Positions 1 through 12,877 are shown, counted from the stretch's first letter. The stretch: 64,000 nucleotides of DNA from Nautilus pompilius (GCA_018389105.1 JACATO010002731.1:620001-684000); one strand, 5' to 3'. A program made the numbers and translations. The notes: a model not told the origin generated them from the letters alone.

Positions 1-2213
1 CTATCACGCATGCTAAATGATTTTTAGTCAACATCACAAACACTATGTACAGCGATCATACATGTAAAGTTGTTTGTGATCTTCTTGACAGGAAAGCTCC
101 CAGCATCATCTGTATGTGTGAAAACTATCACAAGTTGAAATTTTGATATCCCCTTAAGATTAATAATAAAGTTGTAACAAAATAGTTTTTAATTATGGAA
201 TAAAATAAGTGTAAGAACAAAATTAGTGATGTTATTTTCAAAATGTAGCTAGCTAGTTCAGGCATTTCCCATCAGCTTAGTAGTAATAGCAACGAACCTA
301 CATTTTAGTGAGTTTTCACTGTCACCTTCATCGGGGTTTAGAATGAAGCTCACTCCAAAAATAGAAAAACCTGCTGCAAATTAATTTTAAGCACCAATCC
401 CTCGTCACTGGAAAAACTGCTGAAATATGCAAAGGTTCATCACCTACCTGTTACTACTAAAGTGAAAGGAAATGCTGAAGCAACCCTCTCTTTCTATAAA
501 TTAAGTACCTTTATTGAGAAATATGAATGTCCCTTTAAATGCTGGACCAAAGATGTATTGATAATAATACTGCACCTCATTTTCTCTAACCAACCAACTT
601 CATTTGCAATTCCAGCTATTAAGTTAAGACCTATTTATAGGTCATGAGGATAAACAACCAAACATTTTTCAACTAGAGCAACACTGGATTGCTATTAATT
701 GCCACTCTGGCTCTCCAGATGTTGAACATTTCAAAAGGCACACCTGATTTATACAGAAATTGGTAAATGTTTGTGCTTTCCCCTGGCTCAGTACAACTAT
801 TTTTCTCTTTGATGTTATTACAGAAAGTGATGTTATGCAAAGCTCAAATCTGATTGGATACAACTCAAAATTGTACACATCTTGTTGGCTTAAGAAATAA
901 AGATTCAACTGTTTGCGTGCAACTCTAAATCAATATGAATTTTCGTTTATTTTGCATGTGTCCTCAGACAAAAACTACTGTAGGATTAAATTTCTTTTAG
1001 ACCACAAAATCCTCTCAGACATTACTTCTATTTGTGTATTAACCTACTTAGATAAATTTGTCATAATTGAATTAGTTCACAGAAATCATTTTTAAAAAAA
1101 CTCCACTGAAAGGGCCATTCAAAGGCATTCCTCCCAAATTTCTATTTATTTAATTTTTTTTGTAACTTTCCCCCAAACAACTTTACTTACATACCTCCAA
1201 GTTCAGTCATTATCTATAAAATAAATTAGTGCATTTTAAATCTTCCATTTAGCAACCAAAATTTCAATTAAACCTTTCATTACTTCATTAGCAATCAGCT
1301 AATATGAAAATCTAGGTCTCAATGGAATAATATTTAAAATTTAAAACAAAAACCTCCAGTTATCTATTTACTTACTGCCTTTGCAGGAAGAACCAAGTAA
1401 TAAAAACAAGATTCATGTGATAGCTTTATTGTTATTCATTTACTATATCAATCAGCATAACATTTCCAGTTAGTAATATTTCTTTTACTGCACTACTGTT
1501 ATTCTGTAGTTATTAAATGGTGGCAAGGGTTGTGGTGAAGCATTTTCATTCTTATTTAATCAATAACAGAGCCATAAAAATCCAGAGTCAATGAAAAGGA
1601 TTATCCGAATCTATATTTATTGAACTTTGCTTTCAAATTTTAAAAAAAAAATCACTTTTATTTCTATATTTTCCCTATAAATACTATAAATCTCCCATTA
1701 ATATGTTGTTCTTTTATTTTTGGTCTTGCAAATAAATAGTAAATAGAAAACAGGACTTTTGCTTTAACAAACAAACAAAGTGGTTCAGGAATGTAGCATT
1801 TTTATCTTCCGTGTAAATGATATGGTATGGATGAAGACTACATATGACAATGAAACTCTCTGGACCAGTAAATGGTAGACTGACAACTATAAAGAATCCT
1901 TGATACAGTAAGACTGTCAATGTTAACCCTATAAAAACTCTTCTGGTTTGAGGTAAACAGAAACTGGAGTATCCAAAGAAATCCCAAGCTGATGAACTGG
2001 AAAAGATGACAGAAAAGAAAAAAGACTTTGCTATGAGGAGGGATGCCAAACCAAGTCTCCAGTGGATGGATATCAAACATAGTTCCCTCAACTTAGCCAT
2101 CTCTGCCCCCAAATGTAACATATTCATAAAGCATAGACAAACACGTGAAAAAATGTATTTTATATCATGTGAAAGTTATTGTTTTATTTTTTCATACACT
2201 GATGTCTACAAAG
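1..2213. other. scrib intron 2 or flank, mostly unrecognised
   Basis: No conserved gene was recognised. Positions 60-105 resemble 39,095-39,130 (shared core AAAGTTGTTTG and CTTCTTGA-AG-AAAGCT), so both may belong to one old repeat family. The 1.7-2.2 kb part contains overlapping open frames, entered separately. Confidence 0.4.
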
Positions 2214-2323
2214 GAGGTAACCTGGTAAGGAGGCATAATACCATGACTGACCAAAGGATTATTGCTAATCCTATGCCATGCAAAGTCCAGCACTTCCAAC
2301 TTCAGCAGGAACGTCCTTACTAG
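1714..2323. other. coding-like segment, strand uncertain
   Basis: Three long stop-free frames overlap in DNA where stops are otherwise frequent. On the minus strand one of 137 codons (2127-1714, hydrophobic) overlaps another of 80 codons (2080-1838) containing FDIHPLETWFGIPPHS and a hydrophobic run. On the plus strand one frame runs from about 1965 to 2323, charged at first, containing KKSQADELEKMTEKKKDFAM then DAKPSLQWMDIKHSSL. The plus reading looks most protein-like for its first 60 residues, but I do not recognise a family. Its 3' end enters a SINE, so it cannot be a complete gene as read. It could be an exon, a processed pseudogene or a transposon fragment. Confidence 0.25.
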
Positions 2324-2500
2324 AATTCTTCATTTTTAGATGTGAGAAGAAACCAGAATGCCTGGTAGAAACCCACACAATTGGCTAGTAGAGAAAAAAC
2401 AGTGTGGAAGTATACCAGAGTCAGTTCCCTGCAAGAATCCAAGTAGATCCCTTAACTTTAGCAGTCTAGTAGTCTATTGATAGACTATCATTCCACCTAT
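2214..2500 (-). mobile_element. tRNA-derived SINE, minus copy
   Basis: On the plus strand it reads TTCTTCATTTTTAGATGTG then AAACCCACACAATTGGCTAG, the reverse complement of the SINE body also seen at 3.6, 7.3 and 48 kb. It ends near the tRNA-like head at AGCAGTCTAGTAGTCTATTG. Strongly diverged. Confidence 0.7.
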
Positions 2501-3584
2501 GAAAGTATTACCATTCTACATTTAAACAAAACAAAACAAACACAAAAGGTTAGTGCAAAGCAATTAAATCCATTTGAAGAATAACGTTGAGTATTCAGTA
2601 ATCTATGCTTCAGTATTCCAACTTATAAGGTATGCACACAAAAGAAAAATTACCTTTCACAAAGAATTTTACACATAAGATTTAATCATGCTGCATCAGC
2701 AAGATATAGAAAACAATAATAAAGGAAAAGCTACACCCCCTTACATATAAATCTCTTTGTTTGGTGAATAGGTAAATCATCAACATTTACACAAGACTAT
2801 TAGCTATTAGATAAGTGACTGGCTAAATATTAATTTGCTTTTTTTAGCAAGAAATTTGTAGAGTTTTTTTTTTTTTTGCCAAAATTTTAGTCCACTGTAC
2901 CACCAAGAGTAAGCCCTAATGATTACCAGGAAGCATAATTGAAATATAGGTTCGTTAGTTAGTTCAGTTACTACTCACAAAATGGGGAAAAGCCCAAATT
3001 AATCTTCCACTTTCTGTAAACAAGGACTTATATTTCCACAAATTGCTTTTATTATCCCTGCTGAAATAGGATATAAGCTTAGGCTCTACATTATATTCAC
3101 TCTCCTTGTTAATTAGAAGTTGCAAAAGAATTGGGTTTCTTTAAAAAAAGTAGTTAAAAGTGGAAAAGTCCTAAACTGTTGCCAGGCTTTCTTTAACAGA
3201 CATTAAACAAGTTGCCATCATTATTAGAAAAAAGTGATTTAAGCCTACACAAATTAAACTTGAAGACAATATTATCATTATGCTATAGATATAGCTTCTT
3301 TTTTCATTTCACATTTATAAGGTTGACAAATTTACCAGGAGTTGAAATCTAAATAATAATTTACTCATAAAACAAAGACCCCAATTAACTTTCCTAAAAT
3401 GTATAACTTCTGATCTTAACATATCTAAAACTAGAAGCAACTTGCCCAAGACAAACTAAATCATTACACTTCAACTATGTTTATATTTTTCAATATACAA
3501 CATGGGTGACTGCTGAGAACATTGTCTTGATAGTTTTCACATAAATTAGTGACCTCTGACTTTTAAGAGTAACAAGGATAACTA
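2501..3584. other. intronic or flanking AT-rich DNA, nothing recognised
   Basis: AT-rich, with short homopolymers (T12 near 2866) but no conserved frame, RNA gene or repeat that I can name. Confidence 0.5.
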
Positions 3585-3945
3585 GTTATGGCTACCAGTG
3601 ACCCAGAGGTTAGCCTACTAGACTGCCAGGGCTGATAGCCTAAGTTTAATTGCTGGCCAGGACTGGATCAGTTTGGTGTATGTCCTTGGCATGGTTTCTT
3701 CCTGCTCTTCTTCACCACCCAAGTCAATCAAATGGTTTCCTCCCTTTATTGAGTTCTAGTAGGGATTTTCCTGTCAAACTTGGAAGTGCCAGGCCCCTTA
3801 TGGTGCAAGATGGGAAATGCCCTCTAGTGGCTAACCAAAGCATACACTACTTCACTGGGGCTGTCTCCAATAAAATTGTTATACAACACAAATGGTTATT
3901 GCACAGGCATTGCTTTCACAAAGGACTACCATTTGTCATTTAATC
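3585..3945 (+). mobile_element. tRNA-derived SINE, plus copy
   Basis: Near-complete copy. It has a tRNA-like head (GAGGTTAGCCTACTAGACTG and TTTAATTGCTGG in the B-box position), the body GGCATGGTTTCTTCCTGCTC and GAGTTCTAGTAGGGATTTTC, and the tail GGGGCTGTCTCCAATAAAAT. An open frame across it (3650-3943) is SINE sequence, not a gene. Confidence 0.8.
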
Positions 3946-4194
3946 CTTCTGCAGCCTGAATGGCTCCAGGAGACATGGTAGAAAATTTATCAATAAGTGT
4001 TACTTTGAGATTAACTTCCCTTTCAGCTCACGAAGAGTTGACAAAAATAAGAAAAATCAAGAAAATGATTTTAATCATAACTAAATGTTACATTGCTAAG
4101 TTTGAAAGTTTATTTAAAGAATTAAAAATGTAAATGTGTGAAAATATTTTACCAAGCATGCCTAAATAATTAGTCTGCAAGTTATGAATCTAGA

Positions 4195-4560
4195 AAATAA
4201 AGTGCCTCTGATCAGTCTGGCACTGAATTGTTGCTCACTCTTAGCTGATGATTCAGATATTCCCACAGGTGCTCAATCAGATTCATATCTGGACTCTGAA
4301 GTATGCATGAAAGAGACTGAATGAGTCCTCTTCAAGACTATAATCACACAAGAAATCTGTCATATAGCACCATCCATCTTACTGAAGAATATGTGCATAG
4401 AATTGGTACAATAGTAGATATGTCTTAAATCTTTTATGGAGCAGAAAATTCTGGATTTTACATGCTTAAAAGAGCAAACAATTTCCAAAGTAGCTGCACA
4501 AAATGCACCCATCTGATTAAAATTATTTTCAAAATTACTAAGATGTGGAATCACTCAAAT
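4195..4560 (-). pseudogene. Tc1-type transposase fragment
   Basis: The reverse strand reads SPDMNLIEHLWEYLNHQLR (about 4295-4235), the Tc1 segment SPDLNPIEHLWDxLxxxxR with the second catalytic Asp. Upstream in another frame is FSKMDGAI (4360-4385), the equivalent of the Tc1 motif QDGAxCH. At least one frameshift and stops separate the pieces. It lies directly downstream of the piggyBac relic. Confidence 0.65.
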
Positions 4561-4689
4561 AGCATAAATGACTCAGCACACAGTTTAGTAAGCCAAACAA
4601 AAAAAAAAAAGATGTCCAGAAAAATGAAAGGAAAAAATTCAATTTATAATGTGCAAAAGGTAAAAAAAAATGTAAAGTAAGATCACTCA

Positions 4690-6000
4690 CTTCCAGGAGG
4701 AAGTGGTCAATCAGTGTTACATTCGCTATCCTCAAATAGGTGACTCCATTCCACACTGCAGGGGGCACAGCATGCAGGTATTCTTTCTCTGATTTATCCT
4801 CACCAGGAAGTGCCAGCCTGGAAGTCGGGGTGTATTTGACAGTCACTTTTTCTCTTGGCGGGCTTCAGCTTCCTGCAGCAGAACCCACCACTCAGACCCT
4901 CCTCAATGTCCAGCCTGAAGTCTTTATCAGTGTAGCGCGTTTCTTCTCCTAAATCTGTTCCTACCTTCAGAGGATTCAGAGTAGAGTATGAAAGCATTCA
5001 TGATGGCTATGTTGAAAACAAATTATGCTAAGTACTTTCAATACTTTATTCCTTTTCTCCCTTGAGCATAGTATGTCCTGTGTTGATCAGCAAGGTCTAC
5101 CCCACCAATGTACTTGTTGTACATTTGCACAAAGAGCAGACAAGATTTGAATCTGTGTATCTGTTCCTTTTGAGCTACAGATGGATCTCAGCAACATCAT
5201 ATTTGCTTATCATGCCACTTCATGGCCAGGAGATCACCCTTCTACTATATCATGCTTTGACCATGATGTAGTTTGTGACCTGCTTAGACATTAGCAAGCA
5301 GACCTCTCCTGTACCCACAAACAGCAGACCAGGCATGCAATCCCTTCTTCAGCAAACTTTCCAACAGGTCTGGAAAGCTGAAAAAATTTTTCAAAGTAGA
5401 GGTTTTGATGCTTACCCAGCAAATCATCTGGCAGTCTCTCCACCACATGTGATCCTAGGTTATGAGGACTTTCATGCTGGCTCCTCCCAGTGTAGACACC
5501 CCACACCAAGGAGAGGTCCACTTTTGAACAGGCAATCTCTGCTAAGATCATCAGAGGCAGATTCCAAACTGTTGTTGCAAATGTACCAACATTGATTTGA
5601 CTTCTTGAAGCTCTTTAGTGTTACAACCTTTGACACCCCTGCCACATTCAGTCTATCTTTCGTACTCTAAAAATTGTTAAAGAATGGAATGAAATAAAGG
5701 TCCATGTTTACTGCTAAGAAAGCCTTCATCTCCTTGGTAGTGATGTCCATCCAGATGCTGTCTAGTATGAATGCCTCCATCTGTATTTGTGTAGCATACT
5801 GTTTGCCATGCAGTAAAAAATCTTCCTGGATGAGTTGACAAAAGAAGTAAATTGGCTTGACATTATCAGCAACATTAATCTTCAGACCTTTGTGCTGTGA
5901 AAACACCAACTTGCTGATCAGCCACAGGTAACCTGATCTCCACTCAGCCTCTCTTTTCTGGTAATCTTCCTTGTGATTGCTATCGACATCAGACACATTA
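4690..6000 (-). pseudogene. piggyBac transposase relic (PGBD4-like)
   Basis: Read on the minus strand from 5996. First comes VADNVKPIYFFCQLIQEDF, then HGKQYATQIQMEA and TTKEMKAFLAVNMDLYF, the N-terminal DDE region of piggyBac. Next is VYTGRSQHE and NLGSHVVERLPDDLLGKHQN then LYFEKFF (5550-5290). Then in a shifted frame GDLLAMKWHDKQI, followed by QMYNKYIGGVDLADQHRTYY and GRKGIKYWKYL (5270-5040), and finally AIMNAFILYSES and a CxxC piece (5000-4720). This domain order is diagnostic. Several frameshifts and stops make it non-coding. Open frames on the plus strand here are shadows. Confidence 0.85.
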
Positions 6001-7321
6001 CAAGACTTATCTTACACCAGCTGAATGATAAGAAATTTGAAAACACTTCGAAACTTTTTTGCCATCAGAAGAAAATGTTTCAGCATCAGACTGCACCAAA
6101 ATGATAATGTGAACCAGCATCCTCCTGCATGTGCTATCTATAGTATAATCCAAAAGCAATCATTAAGTGACTCATTACAGCTCAGCCAAAAGTGCAAACT
6201 TGCTTGGCAGCCTTTGACCAAGTTGCCACAAAAATTGAAATGGCAATATACCAGTAGAATTGAGAATTGTCTTTTCACCTAGGCCAGATTACAGTTCATA
6301 ACAGGACACACTTGCCCCCATGCTCACCCATGGGGGTAGAAAGTCTTTGTTAGATTTACCTAAGCCCTGCTATGACTGACCTCCATATGTGAATAGCTAG
6401 AATCTGAACTCATTAAAAAATACATGCCACCAATACTCAAGGATCTTACTAAACATGTCCTTTGACCAAACCTTTCCTATATGCTACTTATCCCTTGTAG
6501 CCAAATTGGAGATGGCATTAGACCTTTCTTTGGCTCATTTCTACTGCATGGACAATGTCAGCAAGAGAATTGTGATGCCAAGTGCAGATGAGGTAAGTAA
6601 TAACATCTTTATTGTAGTGTAACAGTTGAAGGCCTTCCAGGTCACCTTTTAGCAACAGCAACATTCAACTTCATAAACATAGCAATAAAGATAGCCAAGA
6701 GATATCAAGATAATTGGCGATCTGATGCTGAATATGGCCTGCTCTAAATGCCCTACAACAAAATTCCCGTATTTTTGGGCATGGTATTAGGTAATAGTGG
6801 TTATCTACCTGGATGTCCAATATATACATAATCACAACTAAAATAAATTTTAGTCATATATATTTGTTTATGGGAGTAAATTATTAGGTTTGATATCAAA
6901 AATTAAAGGTAGATAGAGTTCTTAGAAATAAAGAATTTATTTTGACATGCCTAAAATATTAATTTCTTCCTAAATTAAATTTTAAAACTTGTTCTTTCAA
7001 AGAAACAAAAATACAGACATTATTATGAGCTAGCTTTTAAAAACGTTTATACCAAAAAAGTAAAAAATACAAGTTACTGCTCCTACACTTTTAAGGTTTA
7101 AAATAATAATTATAACAATAGATAGTCCTTAGTTAATAGTAGTTATAACAGTTTAACTTCAAATTATCTTTTATTAAATGTACTTTCTTTTAACTTGAAT
7201 TTAAGAATAATCTATATCATAATTTTATATTTATTTTACAAATACAAATATTCTGGCCTTGGCTTTAGCAAAATCAAGAAATTTTGTTTCATTTTATAAT
7301 TTTTTATCAACTAAAAAAAGG
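6001..7321. other. transposon flank and AT-rich DNA
   Basis: 6,000-6,780 has near-average base composition and may be the upstream part of the piggyBac copy or another old element, but no domain is recognisable. 6,790-7,320 is very AT-rich with nothing identified. Confidence 0.35.
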
Positions 7322-7610
7322 CAGCTAGTGGCCATATATGGTTAACCTACTGGCCTGCCAAGATTAAGGGCCCAAGTTCAATTGCTGGTTGATGTTGCCT
7401 CAGTTTGATTGTACTATCATGGCAGTTTATTCTTGCTCCTTTTTTTACCAGCTAGTCATGTGGGTTTCATCCTACATCTACAAATGAAGAGATCTAGTAG
7501 GGATTTCCCAAGTGCTAAGCCCTGATGGAGCAGGATGGGCAAGGCACTACACCTCCTCACCAGGGTCGTCTCCAATCTACAGCAGTTATCTTCATGAAGA
7601 ATTTTCTCAT
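7322..7610 (+). mobile_element. tRNA-derived SINE, plus copy
   Basis: Head GGTTAACCTACTGGCCTGCC, B-box region AAGTTCAATTGCTGG, body CAGTCATGTGGGTTTC-like text and AAATGAAGAGATCTAGTAGG, tail GGTCGTCTCCAATCTACAG. Most segments of the family are present, with scattered substitutions. Confidence 0.8.
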
Positions 7611-8487
7611 GTACAAACCACAGGAATTCTCTGCAGTTTAAATGGCCACTGCACTGCTTTATCTGCTAGGCAGCGGGTGCTGCAGTCACAAGTTCAATCC
7701 AAAAAAGCCAATCTAATTACACGAGTTACACGTAAGAAAATTGATTTCCAGGTCTTTGATTTTCTTAAAAAATGCATGTGATTTAATAATATTGTGCTTT
7801 GAGTACATTTCACCCATCATTTCTAACTTTTTGCACTCCTAAAATGCAATTCCATCAATTCTGAACAAAATATGGTAGTAATGTCTAAAGCTGACTATTG
7901 GTTTAAAATATAAACTTAATGTACCCCTTTTAAAACTAAAATAAAACAAGTTTTCTTACTTAGTAAAAGGAAAACAATATATATATCAAAAGAATGATTG
8001 TTGTCAAAAGTAATTGTGATATTTATAAATAAAATTAATAATAATGCTAATAAAATAAAATCTAATGGCTTGGATCATTAATTGTAATCACACAAATGCT
8101 TTAAGTTACCTTGGAGAAAGTACTAATATTTTGATAACCAATTATTTTGTCAGAAGCATCAGGGATTCCAAAAAAATAATGAAAAGCATTAAAATGCCAA
8201 ATGTCTACTCAGCCTTTATGAGGTGCCAGCCTGCTAAAGGAAAATAATCATCATGTATTGTTGACTTGATGATTATTTTTTACCTACTAGAGTTATCTTT
8301 ATATTCTCACTACTCTTTGGCTTAAAATTTCCAAATGTATCAATATAATATCTTGTTTAGTTTTATTATCTTCCATGATCCTTTGATGCTATTAGCTCCA
8401 GCTCTTTTGTTGGTTTTAATCTATCATGACATATGACATTAATTCTTACATTGCTGGTTCTGCTAACTGGTATAATGAATAAATTAT
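7611..8487. other. AT-rich intronic DNA, nothing recognised
   Basis: No conserved frame or repeat identified. A 60-codon open frame at 8065-8247 has no family signature. Confidence 0.5.
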
Positions 8488-8764
8488 TTATTTAAACACC
8501 AAATTGCTTTTATGTTTGCCAATGATAGGTAGTAGTGAGCTGTCTTTCAAATGTGTCTGGTCAGTTAATAGTTCCTTAGAATTCTTTTGTGCAGAAGAGC
8601 TCATTCTTGAATAAGCAGCATCAATTCCATACATCTCAGAGGAATTCAGTGTTGGAAAAGAGGGGGAGGTTTGAACGGTTCTTCCTACTCCAGACTTTGT
8701 CTCTAGCTCAGTAACAGGATATTTCAATCCACACAGCAGAGCAAGCTCAAGACTCTAAGCTATC
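8488..8764 (-). other. open frame, possible terminal exon
   Basis: The reverse strand is open from a stop just upstream of 8760 down to 8488. It reads LALLCGLKYPVTELETKSGV and continues with a Ser/Thr-rich, polar tail ending KSNLVFK-stop, with AATAAA overlapping the stop region. A possible acceptor (GATAGCTTAG) sits at its start. The composition is more protein-like than the surroundings, and it would be a C-terminal exon if real. I do not recognise a family and cannot find an upstream exon. If genuine it belongs to a gene nested inside scrib intron 2. Confidence 0.2.
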
Positions 8765-11079
8765 AGATATATCAGGTTTATTCTTCTTTTCAGATATTTA
8801 TTTATAGTAAGCAGGGCAAATATTATTTTTACAATGTGGACAGCATAACCAACTAGAGTCTCAACCTTTAAAAGTGCAGTAGTACTGTCTTAACACACAT
8901 GTCTAGTTTAAAATAATAAAACAACAGATTGTCATAAATAAATTTGTGCAACCTAAATACATAGACATAGGCAAACTTCAGCTTAAAGATTCAGTGCCAA
9001 ATTAGAAAAATAAATTTTTAATAAATTTTGCACAATCCCTGCTTCACATAAATCAAATTAATAATTTTATTTCTTTCTTTCTTCACATAGTTACCAAGTT
9101 TCTTTATAGAGTGAGTCTGTTAACTTTACAGCATCAAGTCCGATAAGTAATGATTGAATACAATATTTTCAATTACTATAAGATTACATTTTCAGTTCAA
9201 CGCTATTAAGCAAGATAAAAAAACTGTTGCTTAGTGATGTAATAGCAAATTAAATATTAGCATAAGCTTTCATATTTGTCCATCTGTCTATTCAAGGTAA
9301 TGGCTACATATAGATAGATGGATGCCTAAGTCCACAATCTACGACATGATTATCACATCAGAATTACTTACATAATCAGGAGATATGTGGCTATATTTTG
9401 CATGAAATCTCTGAAACACAGCAATCATTAAAAATAAAAGCAAACTTAAATTGAAAACTATCATTATCAGCTACATTGCTAGTACTTCATTCCATCCATT
9501 AACAATTATATTATTGAAAAAATCTTTAATATTAAACTGCATCAAAATCTTAGCTAATTTGTAATTAATCCCACTAGTATCTGTAGATAGGGGATCTGAG
9601 CATCTGGGTGAGACTATTTACTTCTAAAACCTCTATAGGTTTAACTTGGTAGATCTAATATTTTTACTCGTCCAACAATATCACGAAACATTTAAAATAT
9701 GTATTGCAAGGAAGGTTCAACAGGTAGAATAGCATTAGAGATCATGCACATATTTTTATCACTTAAATAAAACTGCACATATTGATTAATAGTTGCTATA
9801 CTTACATAGTTCCAAATTAGTTTTCAAGAATTAGTCTCAAAGATGTTGAGCACAGAATGATTATCTTGTTGTTTTTTTTTGCTTTAAAACTCTGCATGTA
9901 TAAAAGTCAACTGTTATAAAAGGTTAAAAAAATTTAACTGTACAATTCCTCCATTAAGAGAAATGCTGCTTTAAGGGCAAGGCAATAAATACTATGAAAA
10001 GAAACAACATTGGCGTGAATCTGAAAAAAAATTTCTTTTGTTTTACAATACAAGGCAAGTGATTTCCAGCCGCTCTGGATATGTGAAATCAAAGATCACT
10101 AGTTGATAAAGATGCCTGAAATGACAGTAAAGCTTCACGCAATGAGTACGAGGCCAAACAGACCCCTAGGAATCAATAAGGAATTAAAATAACAATGTGC
10201 CAATAGATTTCTTAATTCAATATGCCAAAATAATGACTAATGTTAAAAAGATAAGTAACCAATAGCCGGTACAAACAGATAACATCTAGTTTGGATTTTC
10301 CTTGGAATTGTCTCCATGAAAAATAAGGCATTTATCTATCATTTACGTTATATATAAGCAAATATTTTTCACAAAAAACAAAACCATTTTAAAAATGCAG
10401 GCAAAATTACCAATAATATGGCGAAAACTAATGACTCCATAAAGTAAAGTTTTAGAAAGCAAGATAAATGCAGCATTTTTATTTGTTTTTTGCTCGTATT
10501 GTTCTCATTTTTGATAACTAAATACATTTTATTTGCTGAACATTAAAATAATAATAAAGCATAAAATTATTGTTATTACTGATGCCACACAGTTATCAAA
10601 GCTTGATTAGTTTCCTGTTACTATCTGATATTCTGTTCAGTTTCATATCCAAAAACCGATTACATAAGTGAATCACTCAGCATATAAAATAGCCATCAAA
10701 GAGCAGCACCACCTTACAGTAAAATAGAAATCTTCGGTTAAAAATGTACTACCATAAATTAGAGTCAAAACATAATAAAGCAACTTTCAAAACTTCAAAG
10801 TATTTCTCAGTACATTACACAGATGAACTGTAATACTTGCAATGCCAATAAAGAAAATGTGACAATGAAGTTGAAAATAGCAGTAAAATTAAGTAACAGT
10901 AATATTTTCATCAACAAAGATGCAGCTGTTGTTGTGTCGTACATCAATCCCCAAATAGAGATAACCCCTATTACATTAGAGACAACTCTGGAAAGAAGTC
11001 GCAGTTGTACACTAGAAAGCTTTGCCTATCCGATGCAAAGAGAAACCTAGAACTGACTTTAGCAGGGAAGTTGCTACTT
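8765..11079. other. AT-rich intronic DNA, nothing recognised
   Basis: 2.3 kb without a supported gene or named repeat. The 75-codon open frame at 10823-11050 has no recognisable motif. Confidence 0.5.
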
Positions 11080-11276
11080 AGAAATTTTCATTTTTAGATG
11101 TGGAAGGAAACTGGAAAGCCCAGAGGAAACCCATATGCCCTCTGGTGAAAAAAGCAAGAAGAAACCATGCCAAAGCGATACACCAAAACAAGCTTGTCCC
11201 AACCAGGGATCAAACTTGGGCAATCAACCCAGGTAGTTCAGTAAGCAAGCCACTAAGCCACCAGCTACCCAGGCAT
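11080..11276 (-). mobile_element. tRNA-derived SINE, minus copy
   Basis: On the plus strand it reads TTTTCATTTTTAGATGTGG then AGAAGAAACCATGCCAAAGC, and the tRNA head reversed: GGGATCAAACTTGGGCAATC and GTAAGCAAGCCACTAAGCCA. The B-box complement GGGATCAAACTT is well preserved. Confidence 0.75.
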
Positions 11277-11984
11277 ATACAATCCGTTTTACACACTTGT
11301 TCATTTAGCTTCCTGTTTACATATCATCAAGGGCACACGCGTGAATTATTATTCCAATTATGCAGAGAAAGAATAAGTAAAAACAAATTCAGCATCATTC
11401 TCCTGGTATTACAATAAACAAGAGCAATTATTTCGATAAAAACTTATTCAGAGACGTGCTCACCTCAAAAATCAAACTGGCACTAAAGCAACTCTTTGGC
11501 ATTTACGATAATTCAAGTTCAATGAATACAGTCAATCATCCAAAAGCTCCTGTTACTGAAACAAAATGTCATATTATGTTACTTAAATTCCGTTAGTGAG
11601 ACTTTCCATTTAGTTTGTTTTTTTTTAAAAAAATAAGGATTTGACCAACAGAATATCAGTATAGTGTGCACAAAGACATGACATATAACTCCAAATGCTT
11701 GTCAAATGAATTTTAAAATAAATTTACAGATCTAGATCCTAACCCCCCCCTAAGACGACCATTCCATGTGTTAACCACCATGTTAGCGGGAGAAAACTTA
11801 TGAACATCTAACCTACTCCTAGTGGCAGAATGCATGAACAATAACTGTGTCAAAATATGTTAAATTAATTATGCCAGTGTGGTGCTTGCAATATGCTAAA
11901 AAAGGCAATCATAAGCTACTAATTATCTGATTACCACCTTCATTTTCATGTTTAACCCGTTCAAAATCTGAAATGTAAACTTCA

Positions 11985-12130
11985 ACATGGTTTGGCGTAC
12001 TTCACTACCATGATATATTCTTGTTCCTCTTCACCAGCCAGTAGGGTGGATTTCCTCCCTCATCTATAAATGAAGAGTTCCAGTAGGTTTTTCTGGGTAC
12101 ATGTGGTAAAGGTTCCATAGGCAACTCTTC
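11985..12130 (+). mobile_element. SINE body fragment, plus
   Basis: Contains TTGTTCCTCTTCACCAGCCA and AAATGAAGAGTTCCAGTAGG, the middle of the SINE. The tRNA-like head is missing or unrecognisable. Confidence 0.6.
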
Positions 12131-12877
12131 ATGACTGGTTTACAGCTTGATCACAGCTGTACCCAGGTAACTTGTTTGGTCACCAAGGCTGCTAAGCCCT
12201 CCTTCCTCTTCTAGCTCACTGCCGTGAGATATCCTTAGATCTAGAAAGTCTAGACAGAGTTCGCTAAGAAAAAGAACATGTTGATCTTTTATTGTTATAC
12301 AGCTATTAAATCAGAAAAATAATCGTTAACAATAAGAAACATGGTTTTCTATAATAACCTGAATAAATACATAAATAATAAAAATACTGCAAAATGTTTT
12401 CATTACAAGCAACACTTTAAGAGACCAAGAAAAAAGTTAATTGAAGAATATACCATTTGGCTATAGTCCATACTAACTGGTTTAAGACAGAGTTGGCTGA
12501 TCACTGAAAAACACCAATCTACAAAACATATTTGGCATAAACAGCAGCACTAGAAACAAGAATCCACTCAATGCTGGTGGGTTTCCTATCAACTGCTATT
12601 TTTAAACTAATGTAATATTATAAGGTGTGCATGCACTATTTTTCTAAAACAAGTATAAAAATATCAACAGGTAAATATGCTCCAGATATTAAATCAATTT
12701 TATTACCCACATTATCACAAATTTAATCCTATAAATTTTATGCAATTCTTCACCAACTTGTATGACTTAAAATACAAATGTGGTTTTGGATGATTTTTCC
12801 AGAGCAGTTAGGTTCTTATGCTGTTACTTCATAAGCAGCATCTGATAAAAACAACAAGAAAATATTTAGGGGTAATT
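12131..12877. other. intronic DNA, nothing recognised
   Basis: AT-rich; no gene or named repeat seen between the SINE fragment and the minisatellite. Confidence 0.5.

Noticed and set aside
5275-5595. Plus-strand 106-codon frame
   Set aside because: Antisense to the piggyBac relic, whose minus-strand reading carries the family motifs.
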